Positions 28,130 through 37,971 are shown, counted from the first letter of the stretch. The stretch: DNA of 64,000 bases from Algoriphagus sp. Y33 (GCF_014838715.1 NZ_CP061947.1:806001-870000); one strand, 5' to 3'. A program made the numbers and translations. The notes: generated from the letters alone by a model not told the origin.

Positions 28130-31100
28130 ATGGTTGATACTGACGAGGTTATTTCTGCTACCGCAAGCGCTTTCAAAATTCTTAATTCACCCGGTAGCTT
28201 GCGGGAGGCTCTTCAAAAAATCCTACACGAATTGGGAGAGAAATGTGAGGCGGAGCACTCTTATATAGTTAAGAATCTTAGTCATGCCCAGGGATATAAG
28301 ATGGTTTATGAATTGGGATGGAGTAAGAACAGTGAACCTTATTATTTGGATGAGTATGTATCAAATAACCCACTTTGGGATGGTACTCAGGTAATCGAAA
28401 GAATACACAATGAGGGCTATTTTCATGCTCTTGCGGCTACCAAAGATTCCGACAATGGGGGTTTCTCAGAAATCCCCAAGAACCATTATGAAAACTCATG
28501 CCTACTCATCCCCATTTATTCTTATAAAAAGCTCTGGGGGCTATTAGGGCTAGAGCATGGAAAACCCACTCCACAATTCACAAATACTTCAATAGCTTTA
28601 TTAAAAAATTTCGCAGATAGCTTGGGGGCTGTCATATATGGATTAGAGAGCAGAAAGAATCATCTGGACTGTAAGAGAAACTATCAGCGGATTATTGCCA
28701 ATATCAGAGATGTAGTCTTTACCCTGGATTATGGCTTTAATCTAATGTCGTTGAATGGGGGATGGAAGAGACTTTCGGGTTTTGAAATTAGACATGCTCT
28801 GGGACGGTCTATTTTCTTGTTTATAGAACGTACCTATCAGGATTATTTTTTAAGGGAGCTGGAAAGCTTGGTCAATGGCGTGATTCTGGAAATATCATTA
28901 GATCTACCCTTAATTACCTCATCCAATTCATTGCGGTGGGTAAGAATTGCGGTTAAGCGCCCAACTGGAAAAAAACAGGAGCTATTTGGAACCTTCATAG
29001 ATATTCATCAGAATAAAGTAAATGCAGATAGACTAAGGGAGAGTCACTCGGCTTTCAAATCACTTTTCAATACAGTGGAAGATGTTCTATATATAGGTGA
29101 CCCCGGTACCAAATCTTTCAGTATTATTTCTGAGAAAGTTTCCAGTCTTGGATTGAGCCGGGATAAATTTATAAACGACTCTTCTTATTGGCTTGATATA
29201 GTACATCCTGATGATCGAGAACTGGTAGAACAATGCGTCAATGAAGCTTGGAGTACAGGGAACCTGAATTTGGAATATAAAATCCTGAATGACCAGGGGC
29301 TGACACTCTGGGTGGAGAATAAGTCATGGATGGAATATGACGGCTTTGGAAGACCTTTTCGCCTGCATGGACGCTATTCAGATATCACTTCTGTGAAAAC
29401 TAAGGAGCTGGAGTTGATAGAGAGTGAAGAAAGGTTTAAGGCAATATCGGAAAATCTGCCATTTCCCTTACTTATGTGTACGCCGGATAGTATGGATATA
29501 CTCTATATCAATGAGTTCTTCCTAACTATGATCTCCCAAAACAGTTCTTCTATAAGAAGCGATTTTAATATAGATGATTATGTTTTTCATTCTGATCCCG
29601 CTATTTCGATCAAAAAATACATTCAAGATGCAGTGGAAATTGACAACTTGGAAGTTTTGGTTCATCAGGACGATGGGGATAATTGGCATAGCTTGTCTTC
29701 ACAAAAATTACCCTACAAAGGAGGGTTTGTACTGACGATTATTCTCTATAATATTCATAAACGTAAACTGGCTGAGCTGGAGCGTATCCGCCTTGAAGAA
29801 GCCTTACATGCGCTTGACCAAACGCAGATAAGTTTCTCCATAGAGGTTGAAGTAAGAGAGACTTATTCTAAACTTCTATCCACTCTTATTTTCTTCACAA
29901 AGAGCGAATATGGATTTCTTGGAGAGGTGCTGTATGATGATTCCGGCAAGCCTTACCTCCGTTCTAATGCAATCAGAAATAAGGAATGCAGCGAGGAGAT
30001 CCAACGTTTCATCGATAAGCACTCAAAAGATGGATTTATATTCAGGGGGCTGGACAATTTAATCGGTGAGGTGTTGCTTTCCGGCAAGTCTTTGATATCC
30101 AATAATTTAAATAGTGGTTATTCTTCGAATGCCGTGCTCCCTTTCGGTCACCCGGTTTTGAAGAGATTTTTGGGAATACCTATTTATAAAGGGGAAAAAT
30201 TTATAGGAATGGTGGGGCTTGCCAATAAGGAGAAAATATACTCCCAGGAGGATATTGATTTCTTGCAGCCATTTATGTCAAGTTATGCCAATCTTATAAG
30301 CTTGGTCAATGAGAATAAGCAGCGGGTAAAAGCGGAAAGTCTTCACCAGGAATCTGAAAATCTTTATAAAATACTCTCGGACAATGTAGATGACATTGTT
30401 TCCTTACACGATCTGGAACTGAAGACATTATATGTTTCACCTTCTGTCCAGAGAGTGACCGGCTTCTTGCCAAACGTCTTGTTGGGAAAGAACTTTTTCG
30501 AATACGTAGCTTACAAGCTTGATCAGGGAATTGACTTTGAAAAGTACCCAAAGTTTGTTATCCCTATTAACCATAGGGTGTCAGGCAAGACTATCCAGAT
30601 TGAGATGATCTGGAAACCCCTTTATAACGAGCAGGGAGAGCTTTATTCTTTTCTGGCCACATCCAGGGATGTTACGGAAAGAGAGTCGATTTTGGTTAAG
30701 TTAAAAGAAACACTGGATAAGGAAAAGGAACTCAATCAACTCAAGTCCAGATTTATTGCCATGACTTCTCATGAATTCCGAACTCCATTGGCAACTATTT
30801 TCAGCAGTGCGGATTTGCTGGAGATGATTCTAAAGCAGCTGGATGATCAGGACATAAAGGCTAGGTCTCTTCGACATGTGGAGAAAATCAGTACCCAGCT
30901 GAGCAGGCTTACGCATATGGTTTCTGATGTGTTGTTAATGGAGCAAAATTCGGATGGGCGACTTAATGTCAATCTAAGCCACCTCAATATCTCCGAAGTT
31001 ATTTTGGATACATTGCAGGATAGTTTTTCATTTGATGCAGCCAATCCCTGTATTCATCTGGATCTTCCCAAACGTCCTGTCTCCATGAGATCTGATCGGA

Positions 31101-31477
31101 CCTGGCTTACGTATATTGTCAAGAACATCGTGGAGAATGCCCTTAAGTACTCTGTAGGTAAGGACAAAATGCCTCGACTAACCTTAAGAAATAGAGAAGG
31201 AAGGATAACACTGCGGATTCAGGATTTTGGTATTGGAGTTCCCAAGGGTGAACAAAAGTTTATTTTCGATCCCTTTTATAGATCTTCCAATGCAAACGGC
31301 ATTAATGGTACGGGGCTCGGCCTGAGCATAGTGTACGAACTGGTGTTGAAGTTGGGAGGAAAAATCCAATTCAAGAGCAAAGAAAATAGTGGCACAACAT
31401 TTTCAATAGTGTTTCCTTATGAATTACACAATTCTACTAGTAGAACAAGGGCTAAGCCCTCTCAAACATTGCGGTGA
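28130..31477 (+). CDS. Large soluble multi-sensor histidine kinase (GAF-PAS-PAS-PAS-GAF-PAS)
   Basis: 1115 residues, no transmembrane segments. A first GAF-like domain (about 20-180, 'SCLLIPIYSYKKLWGLLGLEHG') precedes PAS domains near 185-300, 305-425 and 435-550. A second GAF domain (about 574-728) has 'YGFLGEVLYDDSGKPYLRSNAI' and 'RFLGIPIYKGEKFIGMVGLANK', and a last PAS domain lies at 745-865. HisKA has phosphoacceptor H881 in 'AMTSHEFRTPLATI'. HATPase follows with 'NIVENALKYS', 'QDFGIGVP' and 'GTGLGLSIVYELV'. The kinase integrates several cytoplasmic signals. Its last 59 bases overlap the following pseudo-receiver gene, so the two are translated from one message. Confidence 0.88.
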   Translation: MVDTDEVISATASAFKILNSPGSLREALQKILHELGEKCEAEHSYIVKNLSHAQGYKMVYELGWSKNSEPYYLDEYVSNNPLWDGTQVIERIHNEGYFHALAATKDSDNGGFSEIPKNHYENSCLLIPIYSYKKLWGLLGLEHGKPTPQFTNTSIALLKNFADSLGAVIYGLESRKNHLDCKRNYQRIIANIRDVVFTLDYGFNLMSLNGGWKRLSGFEIRHALGRSIFLFIERTYQDYFLRELESLVNGVILEISLDLPLITSSNSLRWVRIAVKRPTGKKQELFGTFIDIHQNKVNADRLRESHSAFKSLFNTVEDVLYIGDPGTKSFSIISEKVSSLGLSRDKFINDSSYWLDIVHPDDRELVEQCVNEAWSTGNLNLEYKILNDQGLTLWVENKSWMEYDGFGRPFRLHGRYSDITSVKTKELELIESEERFKAISENLPFPLLMCTPDSMDILYINEFFLTMISQNSSSIRSDFNIDDYVFHSDPAISIKKYIQDAVEIDNLEVLVHQDDGDNWHSLSSQKLPYKGGFVLTIILYNIHKRKLAELERIRLEEALHALDQTQISFSIEVEVRETYSKLLSTLIFFTKSEYGFLGEVLYDDSGKPYLRSNAIRNKECSEEIQRFIDKHSKDGFIFRGLDNLIGEVLLSGKSLISNNLNSGYSSNAVLPFGHPVLKRFLGIPIYKGEKFIGMVGLANKEKIYSQEDIDFLQPFMSSYANLISLVNENKQRVKAESLHQESENLYKILSDNVDDIVSLHDLELKTLYVSPSVQRVTGFLPNVLLGKNFFEYVAYKLDQGIDFEKYPKFVIPINHRVSGKTIQIEMIWKPLYNEQGELYSFLATSRDVTERESILVKLKETLDKEKELNQLKSRFIAMTSHEFRTPLATIFSSADLLEMILKQLDDQDIKARSLRHVEKISTQLSRLTHMVSDVLLMEQNSDGRLNVNLSHLNISEVILDTLQDSFSFDAANPCIHLDLPKRPVSMRSDRTWLTYIVKNIVENALKYSVGKDKMPRLTLRNREGRITLRIQDFGIGVPKGEQKFIFDPFYRSSNANGINGTGLGLSIVYELVLKLGGKIQFKSKENSGTTFSIVFPYELHNSTSRTRAKPSQTLR

Positions 31478-31865
31478 AATTTTAGAACACTGTGGCTTCC
31501 GGATAGTAAAGACTAAGGATAGGGGAATGGCTCCCCCCATTACCACGGAAGCAGTAGATTTGGTGCTGATTAACACTTTTTCCCTCTCCACTGACTGGGC
31601 TAATCAAGCAGGCATGCTTTTTAATTCGGTCAGATTTCAGAATTTGCCTTTTATTTTCCTGGGAACCAACCGAGAGGAAAACAATAAGTTTGACTTGGGG
31701 CTTAAACTGGTGTTGGTTTTACCCATTACTCCTGATTTGTTGATTACAACAATTAAAAATGCACTGGAAGAAAAGAAGAGAAGAGATGACTGGGTTCATC
31801 ATGGAAATAATAAACAGTATAATCACTATATAGGTGATAACAAAGCGAACAAACCAATCTACTGA
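31419..31865 (+). CDS. Degenerate (pseudo-)receiver protein overlapping the kinase gene
   Basis: 148 residues starting inside the kinase gene in another frame. The fold pattern of a CheY-like receiver is recognisable: 'YTILLVEQG' (strand 1), 'VDLVLINTF' (strand 3), 'LPFIFLGT' (strand 4), 'LVLVLPITPDLLITTIKNAL' (strand 5, helix 5). The phosphoacceptor Asp is Asn (N52), the acidic pair is reduced (E9-Q10), and the strand-5 Lys of the KP motif is Leu, so phosphorylation is unlikely. It may modulate the kinase by binding as a pseudo-receiver. The tail is basic and Asn-rich. The alternative is a decaying response regulator. Confidence 0.65.
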   Translation: MNYTILLVEQGLSPLKHCGEILEHCGFRIVKTKDRGMAPPITTEAVDLVLINTFSLSTDWANQAGMLFNSVRFQNLPFIFLGTNREENNKFDLGLKLVLVLPITPDLLITTIKNALEEKKRRDDWVHHGNNKQYNHYIGDNKANKPIY

Positions 31866-31998
31866 TTACGTACAAATGGGGGGATAATCCACCTCAACCT
31901 GTAGTCCAAATCCCCATTGGGTACGGCCCAAATTTTCCATTCCTTAAATTAAATTCACAAACTAATTATCAGTTAAATATATAAGTTCTTATCAGTTT

Positions 31999-32388
31999 TC
32001 AATTACTTAATATATTGTATTCACTCTTTACAAAGTGGTTTATTTCATCCCTCAACTGTATCAGGGAGAATGGTTTATAAATATATTGATCAAAAGAATG
32101 TCCATGCAGCTCCTCTTCCAGGATTAAATCGTATGCGGATATTGCTATGACAGGGACTTGACTTGTGGGTTTGTGTTCCCTTAATCTTTTTAGAAACTGA
32201 TAGCCATTCATATAAGGCATCTCCAAATCCGTCACAATAAGGTCAGGAAGGTTGTTGGCCTTAAGTTGATCTATTGCATCTATGCCATTGGACGCTGTAT
32301 GAACATTATAGCCGCTAATCTCCAAATATCTCTGCAGCATTAGGCGATTGATCATATTATCTTCTACAACAAGTATTTTCTTCTTCAT
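31999..32388 (-). CDS. Single-domain response regulator (CheY-like)
   Basis: 129 residues from ATG 32388; the longer frame to 32505 has an unlikely N-terminus. The receiver domain is complete: acidic pair in 'ILVVEDN' (E9, D10), phosphoacceptor D54 in 'LIVTDLEMPYMNGY', Ser in 'VIAISAYD', and Lys in 'YIYKPFS'. No output domain is present, so it relays phosphate or binds a partner. 'EDNxxN' at the start is typical of receivers fed by hybrid kinases. It points towards the large kinase gene, and may receive phosphate from H881 there. Confidence 0.85.
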   Translation of the reverse strand: MKKKILVVEDNMINRLMLQRYLEISGYNVHTASNGIDAIDQLKANNLPDLIVTDLEMPYMNGYQFLKRLREHKPTSQVPVIAISAYDLILEEELHGHSFDQYIYKPFSLIQLRDEINHFVKSEYNILSN

Positions 32389-33185
32389 AAGGAATATAGG
32401 TTTGATTGAGAGATATAGGTTTGATTTATTGTCTGATTTGTCACTTTCTCTAATAGGTTGGATGAGGTGCTGACAAGCGTCTTGGACAAAGAACTCTAAA
32501 TCCAAAAGTTCCCACCTGAAAACAGCTCAGTATTAAAAATGTTTTTTCCACAGCTACTTATCAATTTTTCGATTAGTCTGATTCCAATTATTCAACTGAC
32601 AAAATGGGTTTAATTCGACCGTTAAGTTAATAGTTGTGTTCAGAGAATAACGAAAAAATTAAACCAATTAATTTACACTTGTCAATGATGTGAAAATATG
32701 AACCAGGGCTATTTGGGTCTGAATCGGTATCGTTCTTTGCTTTAAATATATTGCATATTATTTTCTTACACAACTAATAAGAATGGATATTTTTTTGAAA
32801 TCCTGAATATTTTCAATTCTGAATGCTTTTACCACTAACCAAGCTGGACGGATAGGATGGCAGGCAGTTTATTTACAAACAATACCAAAGTCTGCTTTTT
32901 TACTCTTAAAGGAGGTGTAAATCCTCATTTTTTCGCTTGTTTTGATGGGTAGTAACGAATCGGGGAACAAAGTGGAAATGATCATAAATGAACCGCAAGC
33001 GATTTTTGAAGCTAAGGGCCTTGGGTATGTGAGGGGTGTTTGGACCAAATTCACAGAGGATGCTTTTTAAATGTTATGAAGGGTCTGCGGTAGCTGTGGG
33101 CCATCCCCTTTTTGTTTGACTATATATTTCATGGGACGAAGACCCTTTACAGGGCTATACTAAAGAGAAGTTGATAAATAAAACT
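32389..33185. other. Intergenic region without a supported gene
   Basis: 797 bases, AT-rich. A 61-codon minus-strand frame (32869-33054) and a 30-codon plus-strand frame ending at 33070 show no protein-like features. Nothing further was recognised. Confidence 0.35.
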
Positions 33186-33773
33186 ATGATTAATTATTTC
33201 AGAAAAATAATAACCGGATACAAAAGAAGGGAAAGAATAGTCGACGGTGAACCTGCCACATTTTATTATGTGGGTCAGATGGTAATGTTTAGTCCTGTAT
33301 CGATGCTGAGGGACTTGGTCTTGAAAAAGCAGACAGCTGACTTCGCCATTAGAACTCTTGAAATAGATCCTTTACAAATCCAAACTAATATCTGGCCTCT
33401 TAGTGGAAAGGTAGCGGCAAAAACCAAAGTGATAATGGAATGTGGCAGCTCCGTGCTGAAAGTCTATAGATATGCAGCTAAATTGGATGATGTAAACGTG
33501 AGTCACTATGAATTCTATGTGGATAATGAGATCGCTGCTATTTTTCACAGGAAATACGATTACGGTAGAACATTTAATACCACTGCGGGTAAAATCCATC
33601 AAAAACTTAATTCCATAATACTCAAAACTGATGAAAAACACCTTTTTACAGATATTGCCTCAGATACTCAGCTGATTTTGGAATTTTTCGGGCATACCCA
33701 AGCTTGGATTATTTTCAAGGAGGATGCACTACGGGAGATAGTGGAGTATTGGGATCTACAGTTAAGGAAATAG
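33186..33773 (+). CDS. Hypothetical cytoplasmic protein
   Basis: 195 residues from ATG 33186; a TTG at 33171 is also in frame but less likely. The protein has no signal peptide or membrane segment. It alternates beta-type stretches ('ATFYYVGQMVMFSP', 'VSHYEFYVDNEIAAIFHRKYDYG') and ends in an amphipathic helix ('FKEDALREIVEYWDLQLRK'). I do not recognise the family. A strong hairpin terminator follows within 12 bases, supporting a real transcribed unit. Confidence 0.6.
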   Translation: MINYFRKIITGYKRRERIVDGEPATFYYVGQMVMFSPVSMLRDLVLKKQTADFAIRTLEIDPLQIQTNIWPLSGKVAAKTKVIMECGSSVLKVYRYAAKLDDVNVSHYEFYVDNEIAAIFHRKYDYGRTFNTTAGKIHQKLNSIILKTDEKHLFTDIASDTQLILEFFGHTQAWIIFKEDALREIVEYWDLQLRK

Positions 33774-33784
33774 AACATAAATAA

Positions 33785-33809
33785 AAAGGCCTACTGGCAG
33801 TAGGCCTTT
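33785..33809 (+). terminator. Rho-independent-type terminator after the hypothetical gene
   Basis: AAAGGCCTAC, loop TGGCA, GTAGGCCTTT: a 10-bp perfect stem with A-run before and T-rich sequence after. It can serve the plus-strand gene ending at 33773 and, because of the A-run, the minus-strand direction as well. Confidence 0.75.
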
Positions 33810-33898
33810 GTTCTAGTGCTCAGTGTCTTACGGTGAAAATTAATTTTAACGCATAAAGAACAGTCTGAGCTGTTTGCCCCCTTCCAATCATATGGTTT

Positions 33899-34612
33899 TT
33901 ATGAACCGTGTTGCTTGTGATTAATGATCATTGCTTTCAATTCTTGATAATACCCCCTGCGGATGGGGATAATATGACTCTCAACTACAAGCTCCTTTGA
34001 GTTTAATGATTTGACATGGGAAATATTTATAATGTAGGATTTGTGTACTCGGATAAATCGCTCATCCGGTAGGTGGCTCACCACATTTTTCAATATATCC
34101 CGTATCGTGTACTGCTTCTCTTTTGTAAACACTTTCGTATAGAGCCCATCTGCTTTTAGAATCAAGATATCATCTTCCTGTACAGAAACCATGTATCCTT
34201 TGTCACGGATCTGTAAGGTACTCTTTCTAGGGTTTTTAGATTTGGTTTCAAATGATCTGAACGCCAAAAAAAGACTAGACCGTAGACGCTCTTTTGAGAA
34301 AGGCTTAAGGATATAGCCTTCGTTGGGCACATTTGCCACCCGCTCCAGAAAGTCTAGATCTGAATAAGCTGTGATGAAAACAGTGGGAATTTCCATCGAT
34401 TTTCTGATTTGTCTGGTCAGTTCTATTCCATCTATTGGTCCGTCCAATAAGATATCCATCAAAATCAAATCAGGAGTCTCCTTTTGTAAATAATCCAATA
34501 CGTCCTTCGAATTGTTTAAAATATGGACAGTCTCATATCCCAAATGCTCAAGAATATCTTCCATATTTTCGGCCAATTCCAATTCATTTTCTACTATTAA
34601 AATTTTCTGCAT
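33899..34612 (-). CDS. LytTR-family DNA-binding response regulator
   Basis: 237 residues. The N-terminal receiver has 'ILIVENELELAENM', phosphoacceptor D53 in 'LILMDILLDGPIDG', 'VFITAYSD' and 'YILKPFSKERL'. The C-terminal LytTR domain (about 131-232) shows 'DDILILKADGLYTKVFT', 'LPDERFIRVHKSYIINISHVKSL' and 'IPIRRGYYQEL', the characteristic DNA-contact motif. LytTR regulators in Bacteroidota often act with membrane 5TM kinases, but none is adjacent, so the kinase partner is unknown. It activates genes by binding paired repeats upstream of promoters. Confidence 0.9.
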   Translation of the reverse strand: MQKILIVENELELAENMEDILEHLGYETVHILNNSKDVLDYLQKETPDLILMDILLDGPIDGIELTRQIRKSMEIPTVFITAYSDLDFLERVANVPNEGYILKPFSKERLRSSLFLAFRSFETKSKNPRKSTLQIRDKGYMVSVQEDDILILKADGLYTKVFTKEKQYTIRDILKNVVSHLPDERFIRVHKSYIINISHVKSLNSKELVVESHIIPIRRGYYQELKAMIINHKQHGS

Positions 34613-35672
34613 TTAATTATTCAGTATGTCAGCTCATTTCCATTAACTTTAGTTTCATTTTATGCAGATCTAAGCCTGATCAGTGAGAGATGTCATATTC
34701 AAGATGTGTTCTTAAAGAGTTAATTTTCAGCTTTTCCTGCCAAAACATCTGAATTGGGAGTGTTATCATTTAGTTAATATGTATTTTAAACGAAGGTATT
34801 CTAAATAATATTAAGGACTTGTGCTTTTTGTTTACAATTAATAACATTTAATTATTCTCGAGAATCTGTATTGATGTTGTACTAAATGATTCTTTGATTT
34901 TCAGAAATAGACAGAATTTTTCAAAAAGAAGTTTTCCTCAAGATGATATGAAGTTCTGATTTCTAAACGTCAGGTGTTGAAAATAATGGGTGTTTAGCAT
35001 TAGAATTCTGTACTTCCCTAATGGGTGCGCACCGGGGGCTTTCACGAGTTACGGTAAGTAGATCTTGAAATTATTCATTTTTTGCGGTTTTATTGTATTA
35101 TTTCGGTTCATGGATTGCCTGTCTGTGATATGAGGTTTTAGAGTCGTGTGAGTAACTGATGAGTCAAACCTGGCAGATTACCCATTGTGGACATCATAAG
35201 AATTCAGGTCTGATTTTTGTTATAACCGACTATAGCTACTTGTTGTTTTAGGAAAAGCTAAATTCAGAGCATACCTGATTTTAGGTAACTATGCCTGAAG
35301 GGGCAACCGGGCTTTTATAGTATGATTTTTATCCACTAAACAATTAAGCATTTTTGCTTTCTAGTTGGCAATGAATGTCCTTTTATTTACAAATAAACGC
35401 ACAGTATTTTTTATAAGTCGATGATCAGCTTCTAGGTGTTTTTTTTCTGTTTTATTTATACCTGTAAACCTTATAGCAATTTTTGCTTTGTTGTTACTGA
35501 ATGATGTAATTCTTCAAATGCAAGCTTGCATGTGGTTTTATCCCTTGGGTTTTACTATGTATTGGTTTTTCCGCATGGGGAATCGCAGAACATATCCTGT
35601 TTATCCCTTGGTCAGAATTGTCCGAAGGTTGGGTTTTCAGGTAATTTATTTCAGGATTATGATTTTCATTAT
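34613..35672. other. 1-kb AT-rich non-coding region
   Basis: No credible gene. Frames in 35488-35742 on both strands are short, Phe/Tyr-rich or overlap each other and lack starts with any context. The length before 35673 is unusual for this gene-dense stretch and may hold regulatory RNA, but no structure was assigned. Confidence 0.35.
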
Positions 35673-35922
35673 ATGAAATCGAGCATGACGAGAACGTCAC
35701 ACACTGGGATGATTTCTGCCATGCGAGATTCCATGTGACCATTAAAAATCAATTATAAACGCATGAAATCGAGCATGACGAAGAACGTCGCACACCGGGA
35801 TGATTATCATGGCGAGATTCCATATGACTTCTGAAAAACAAATTTTAATCATATGAAATCGACAAAGATTTCAACCCGATTTTCGCGACTGGCTTAACCT
35901 CTGAAAAGCAAATTGTAAACAC
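35673..35922 (+). repeat. Three imperfect tandem repeats, each opening with ATGAAATCG, before an OmpA-SPOR gene
   Basis: Units begin at 35673 (90 bases), 35763 (90 bases) and 35853 (70 bases); the following gene begins at 35923 with ATGAAATCC. Units 1 and 2 share GAGCATGACG, a CGTC-CACAC-GGGATGAT block and CGAGATTCCAT; units 2 and 3 share a 3' part like TCTGAAAAACAAATTTTAA. Each unit encodes a short frame of 14-23 codons starting MKS, the same three residues as the real protein. Confidence 0.75.
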
Positions 35923-37314
35923 ATGAAATCCTTTTCGCTTGCTTTTTTATTGGTAGGGCTAATGACCTACTCCCATTGTTATTCTCATCATGAAATCAAA
36001 GGGAATGGGCTTAGTGCAGGAGTTTTTCGGGAGGGTATGTCTGAGCAAGGCTCTTTTCTTATTGGCAAGAAGAAGGAAGGTTTTATTCCCCTGACGGTAG
36101 ACGGCTCCTGGGAAAGTCTTGATTTATATGAGTCTATTTTCGGCTTTTTCATTCCAGAAGAAATTTCTGTTTATGAAATTTCTTCTCCAAGTATGGACAG
36201 CTTGGCTGAGTTCTTCTCCATTCTAGAGTCGGATCTACCCTCGCAGATCAACCCGCAGGATAATACTGACAGGATAAAAATGCGAGTCATCGACCGGGCG
36301 AGTGGAGTGCCTATACCCGGTACGCAAATTTATTTGAAAGGTCATGAGGATGGGAATTCCACCGGTATTTCAACTGATGAAAAAGGAGAAATTGAGCTGT
36401 TTTTACCTTCGGTGGATTCCTTAATGGATCTCACGGTTTCTGCACATGGCTACATAGGTTTGTTACAATGTGCTATTCCTGTTTGGAACCGGGATAGCGT
36501 GGAGATTAGTCTGCAGCCACTGGAACTTAATACCCCTATCCTTCTGGATCGAATCGGTTTTAAAAATAAAGGCAGGGATTTGTTGAAACCCACCGGTGGT
36601 TCGCTGGAGGATTTGGTGGGGCATTTGCTTCAGCATACTGATTTGCAGATAGATTTGAAATCCCATTTTGATTCCAGAAGGGGGCGTTATTATAACCAAC
36701 GGATTTCGGAAAGGCACTCAAGAGCCGTGGTCTCCTATTTGATGGAAAAAGGGATTGACGGTGACAGGATCAATTCGGTGTCTTATGGCAGTTCCTATCC
36801 GTTGCTAGAATGTGGAGACACTTGCTCCGAAGAGGAATTTTCAATTAACAGCAGGATGGAAGTGGTCTTTTTTAGAGGAGATTTTCAGTATTTGCCTTAT
36901 TCTTATCCACAATTTGATTTTGAAGGAGAAGTAGTGGTTGACTTAGGCACCAAAATCACCGTCTTGGGGCCCTCGACTTGGCCTGTATCCCAGACTCATT
37001 ATAAAGAGAAGGTAATGCACGAAGAATCACACAAAGTTGGTCAAATTATCGATGTGGCTGGTGAAAGTTTCCCTTTTTACTATCTTATAGCAGGAAGTTT
37101 TACGGATTTACAGTTAGCATATTCTTTGGCTAACTATCTTCGTGGCAATTATACCCGGGAGGTTTATCTCATCCCTCCTTCAGAGGGGCAGAGCAGGTTT
37201 CTTGTAGCGTTGGATAGGTATGATGACTTGGAGGAGGCAGCCAAAGGAATGCGGAGGTATAGGCTGAAAATTCACGGGGATCACCTATGGATCTTTTCTA
37301 CAAATCATCTTTGA
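35923..37314 (+). CDS. Secreted OmpA-like protein with C-terminal SPOR domain (paralogue of 25582-27930)
   Basis: 463 residues. A signal peptide ends near 'CYSHH'. A carboxypeptidase-regulatory-like domain (about 119-190, 'KMRVIDRASGVPIPGTQIYLKG') is followed by an OmpA_C-like domain (about 206-320). Its key residues are partly changed: 'SHFDSRRGRYYNQRISERHSRAVVSYL' and 'INSRMEVVFF' where the family has NRR. A SPOR domain (about 383-460, 'FYYLIAGSFTDLQLAYSLANYL') ends the protein. It matches the C-terminal half of the 782-residue lipoprotein, including the linker 'YLPYSYPQFD' versus 'KPYEYPLLD', but lacks TPR and WD40 parts. It is periplasmic and wall-associated; no secretion partner genes are adjacent. 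Confidence 0.82.
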   Translation: MKSFSLAFLLVGLMTYSHCYSHHEIKGNGLSAGVFREGMSEQGSFLIGKKKEGFIPLTVDGSWESLDLYESIFGFFIPEEISVYEISSPSMDSLAEFFSILESDLPSQINPQDNTDRIKMRVIDRASGVPIPGTQIYLKGHEDGNSTGISTDEKGEIELFLPSVDSLMDLTVSAHGYIGLLQCAIPVWNRDSVEISLQPLELNTPILLDRIGFKNKGRDLLKPTGGSLEDLVGHLLQHTDLQIDLKSHFDSRRGRYYNQRISERHSRAVVSYLMEKGIDGDRINSVSYGSSYPLLECGDTCSEEEFSINSRMEVVFFRGDFQYLPYSYPQFDFEGEVVVDLGTKITVLGPSTWPVSQTHYKEKVMHEESHKVGQIIDVAGESFPFYYLIAGSFTDLQLAYSLANYLRGNYTREVYLIPPSEGQSRFLVALDRYDDLEEAAKGMRRYRLKIHGDHLWIFSTNHL

Positions 37315-37551
37315 TTAAGTCTACATTGGTCAAGGGAAAAAGTAAAATGGATTTTTTATTGTGTAGAGTGTAGGAAATGGGTTTTGAGACTGTCATTTGA
37401 GAAAAAAAGAGGTTTCTGATTAGATAGTTGCCCTATTTGTCTAGTCCTGATAACTAGGATTATTTAATATGGGCTTTGTGGGTTGAAATAGAACGGAATA
37501 CTTTTGAGTGCTAAAAGGTAGTCTGAGATTCAGGATTTTTCTTAAATTAAT

Positions 37552-37971
37552 ATGGAAATGGAATTTAATTTATCCGAAATTTTAATAATAGACGATGATG
37601 AGGTTGTGAAAATTGTCGAGAAGAGGCTATTGCGTAGAATGGAGTTTACAAAGCCGATTCTCTGTTTTGACAATGGGGAGCAGGCGCTTTCTTTTATCCG
37701 AAAACGACTCGTCAGAAGTGATTTGGCCAAGCCAAGTCTTATTTTACTGGATGTTGATATGCCAATAATGGACTGCTGGGGCTTTTTGGATGAGTTTGAA
37801 AAGCTTGATAGTAAGACTAGGTCTTCTTACAAAATTATTATTCGAACAAGCTCCATAGACCCCATAGATAAGGAAAGAGCACTGGCGCTGGATTATATTG
37901 GAGAATTTATGTATAAACCATTGAGTCCTGATCTGCTGTTCAAGGTGTTTAAGAGAATGAGCGTGGTATGA
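37552..37971 (+). CDS. Single-domain response regulator (receiver only)
   Basis: 139 residues. The acidic pair is in 'ILIIDDDEVVK', phosphoacceptor D67 in 'LILLDVDMPIMDCWGFL', a Thr/Ser in 'IIIRTSSID', and Lys in 'FMYKPLSPDLL'. This is the Bacteroidota 'RCP1-like' type with an extended region before D67, typically paired with soluble PAS or phytochrome-like kinases such as the one at 18109-19218. No kinase gene is adjacent. It is cytoplasmic. Confidence 0.85.
   Translation: MEMEFNLSEILIIDDDEVVKIVEKRLLRRMEFTKPILCFDNGEQALSFIRKRLVRSDLAKPSLILLDVDMPIMDCWGFLDEFEKLDSKTRSSYKIIIRTSSIDPIDKERALALDYIGEFMYKPLSPDLLFKVFKRMSVV

Noticed and set aside
32869..33054. 61-codon minus-strand frame in the 32.4-33.2 kb gap
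   Set aside because: No recognisable features and no downstream or upstream signals.
35488..35742. Overlapping short frames on both strands
   Set aside because: They run into the tandem repeats and show no protein-like composition.
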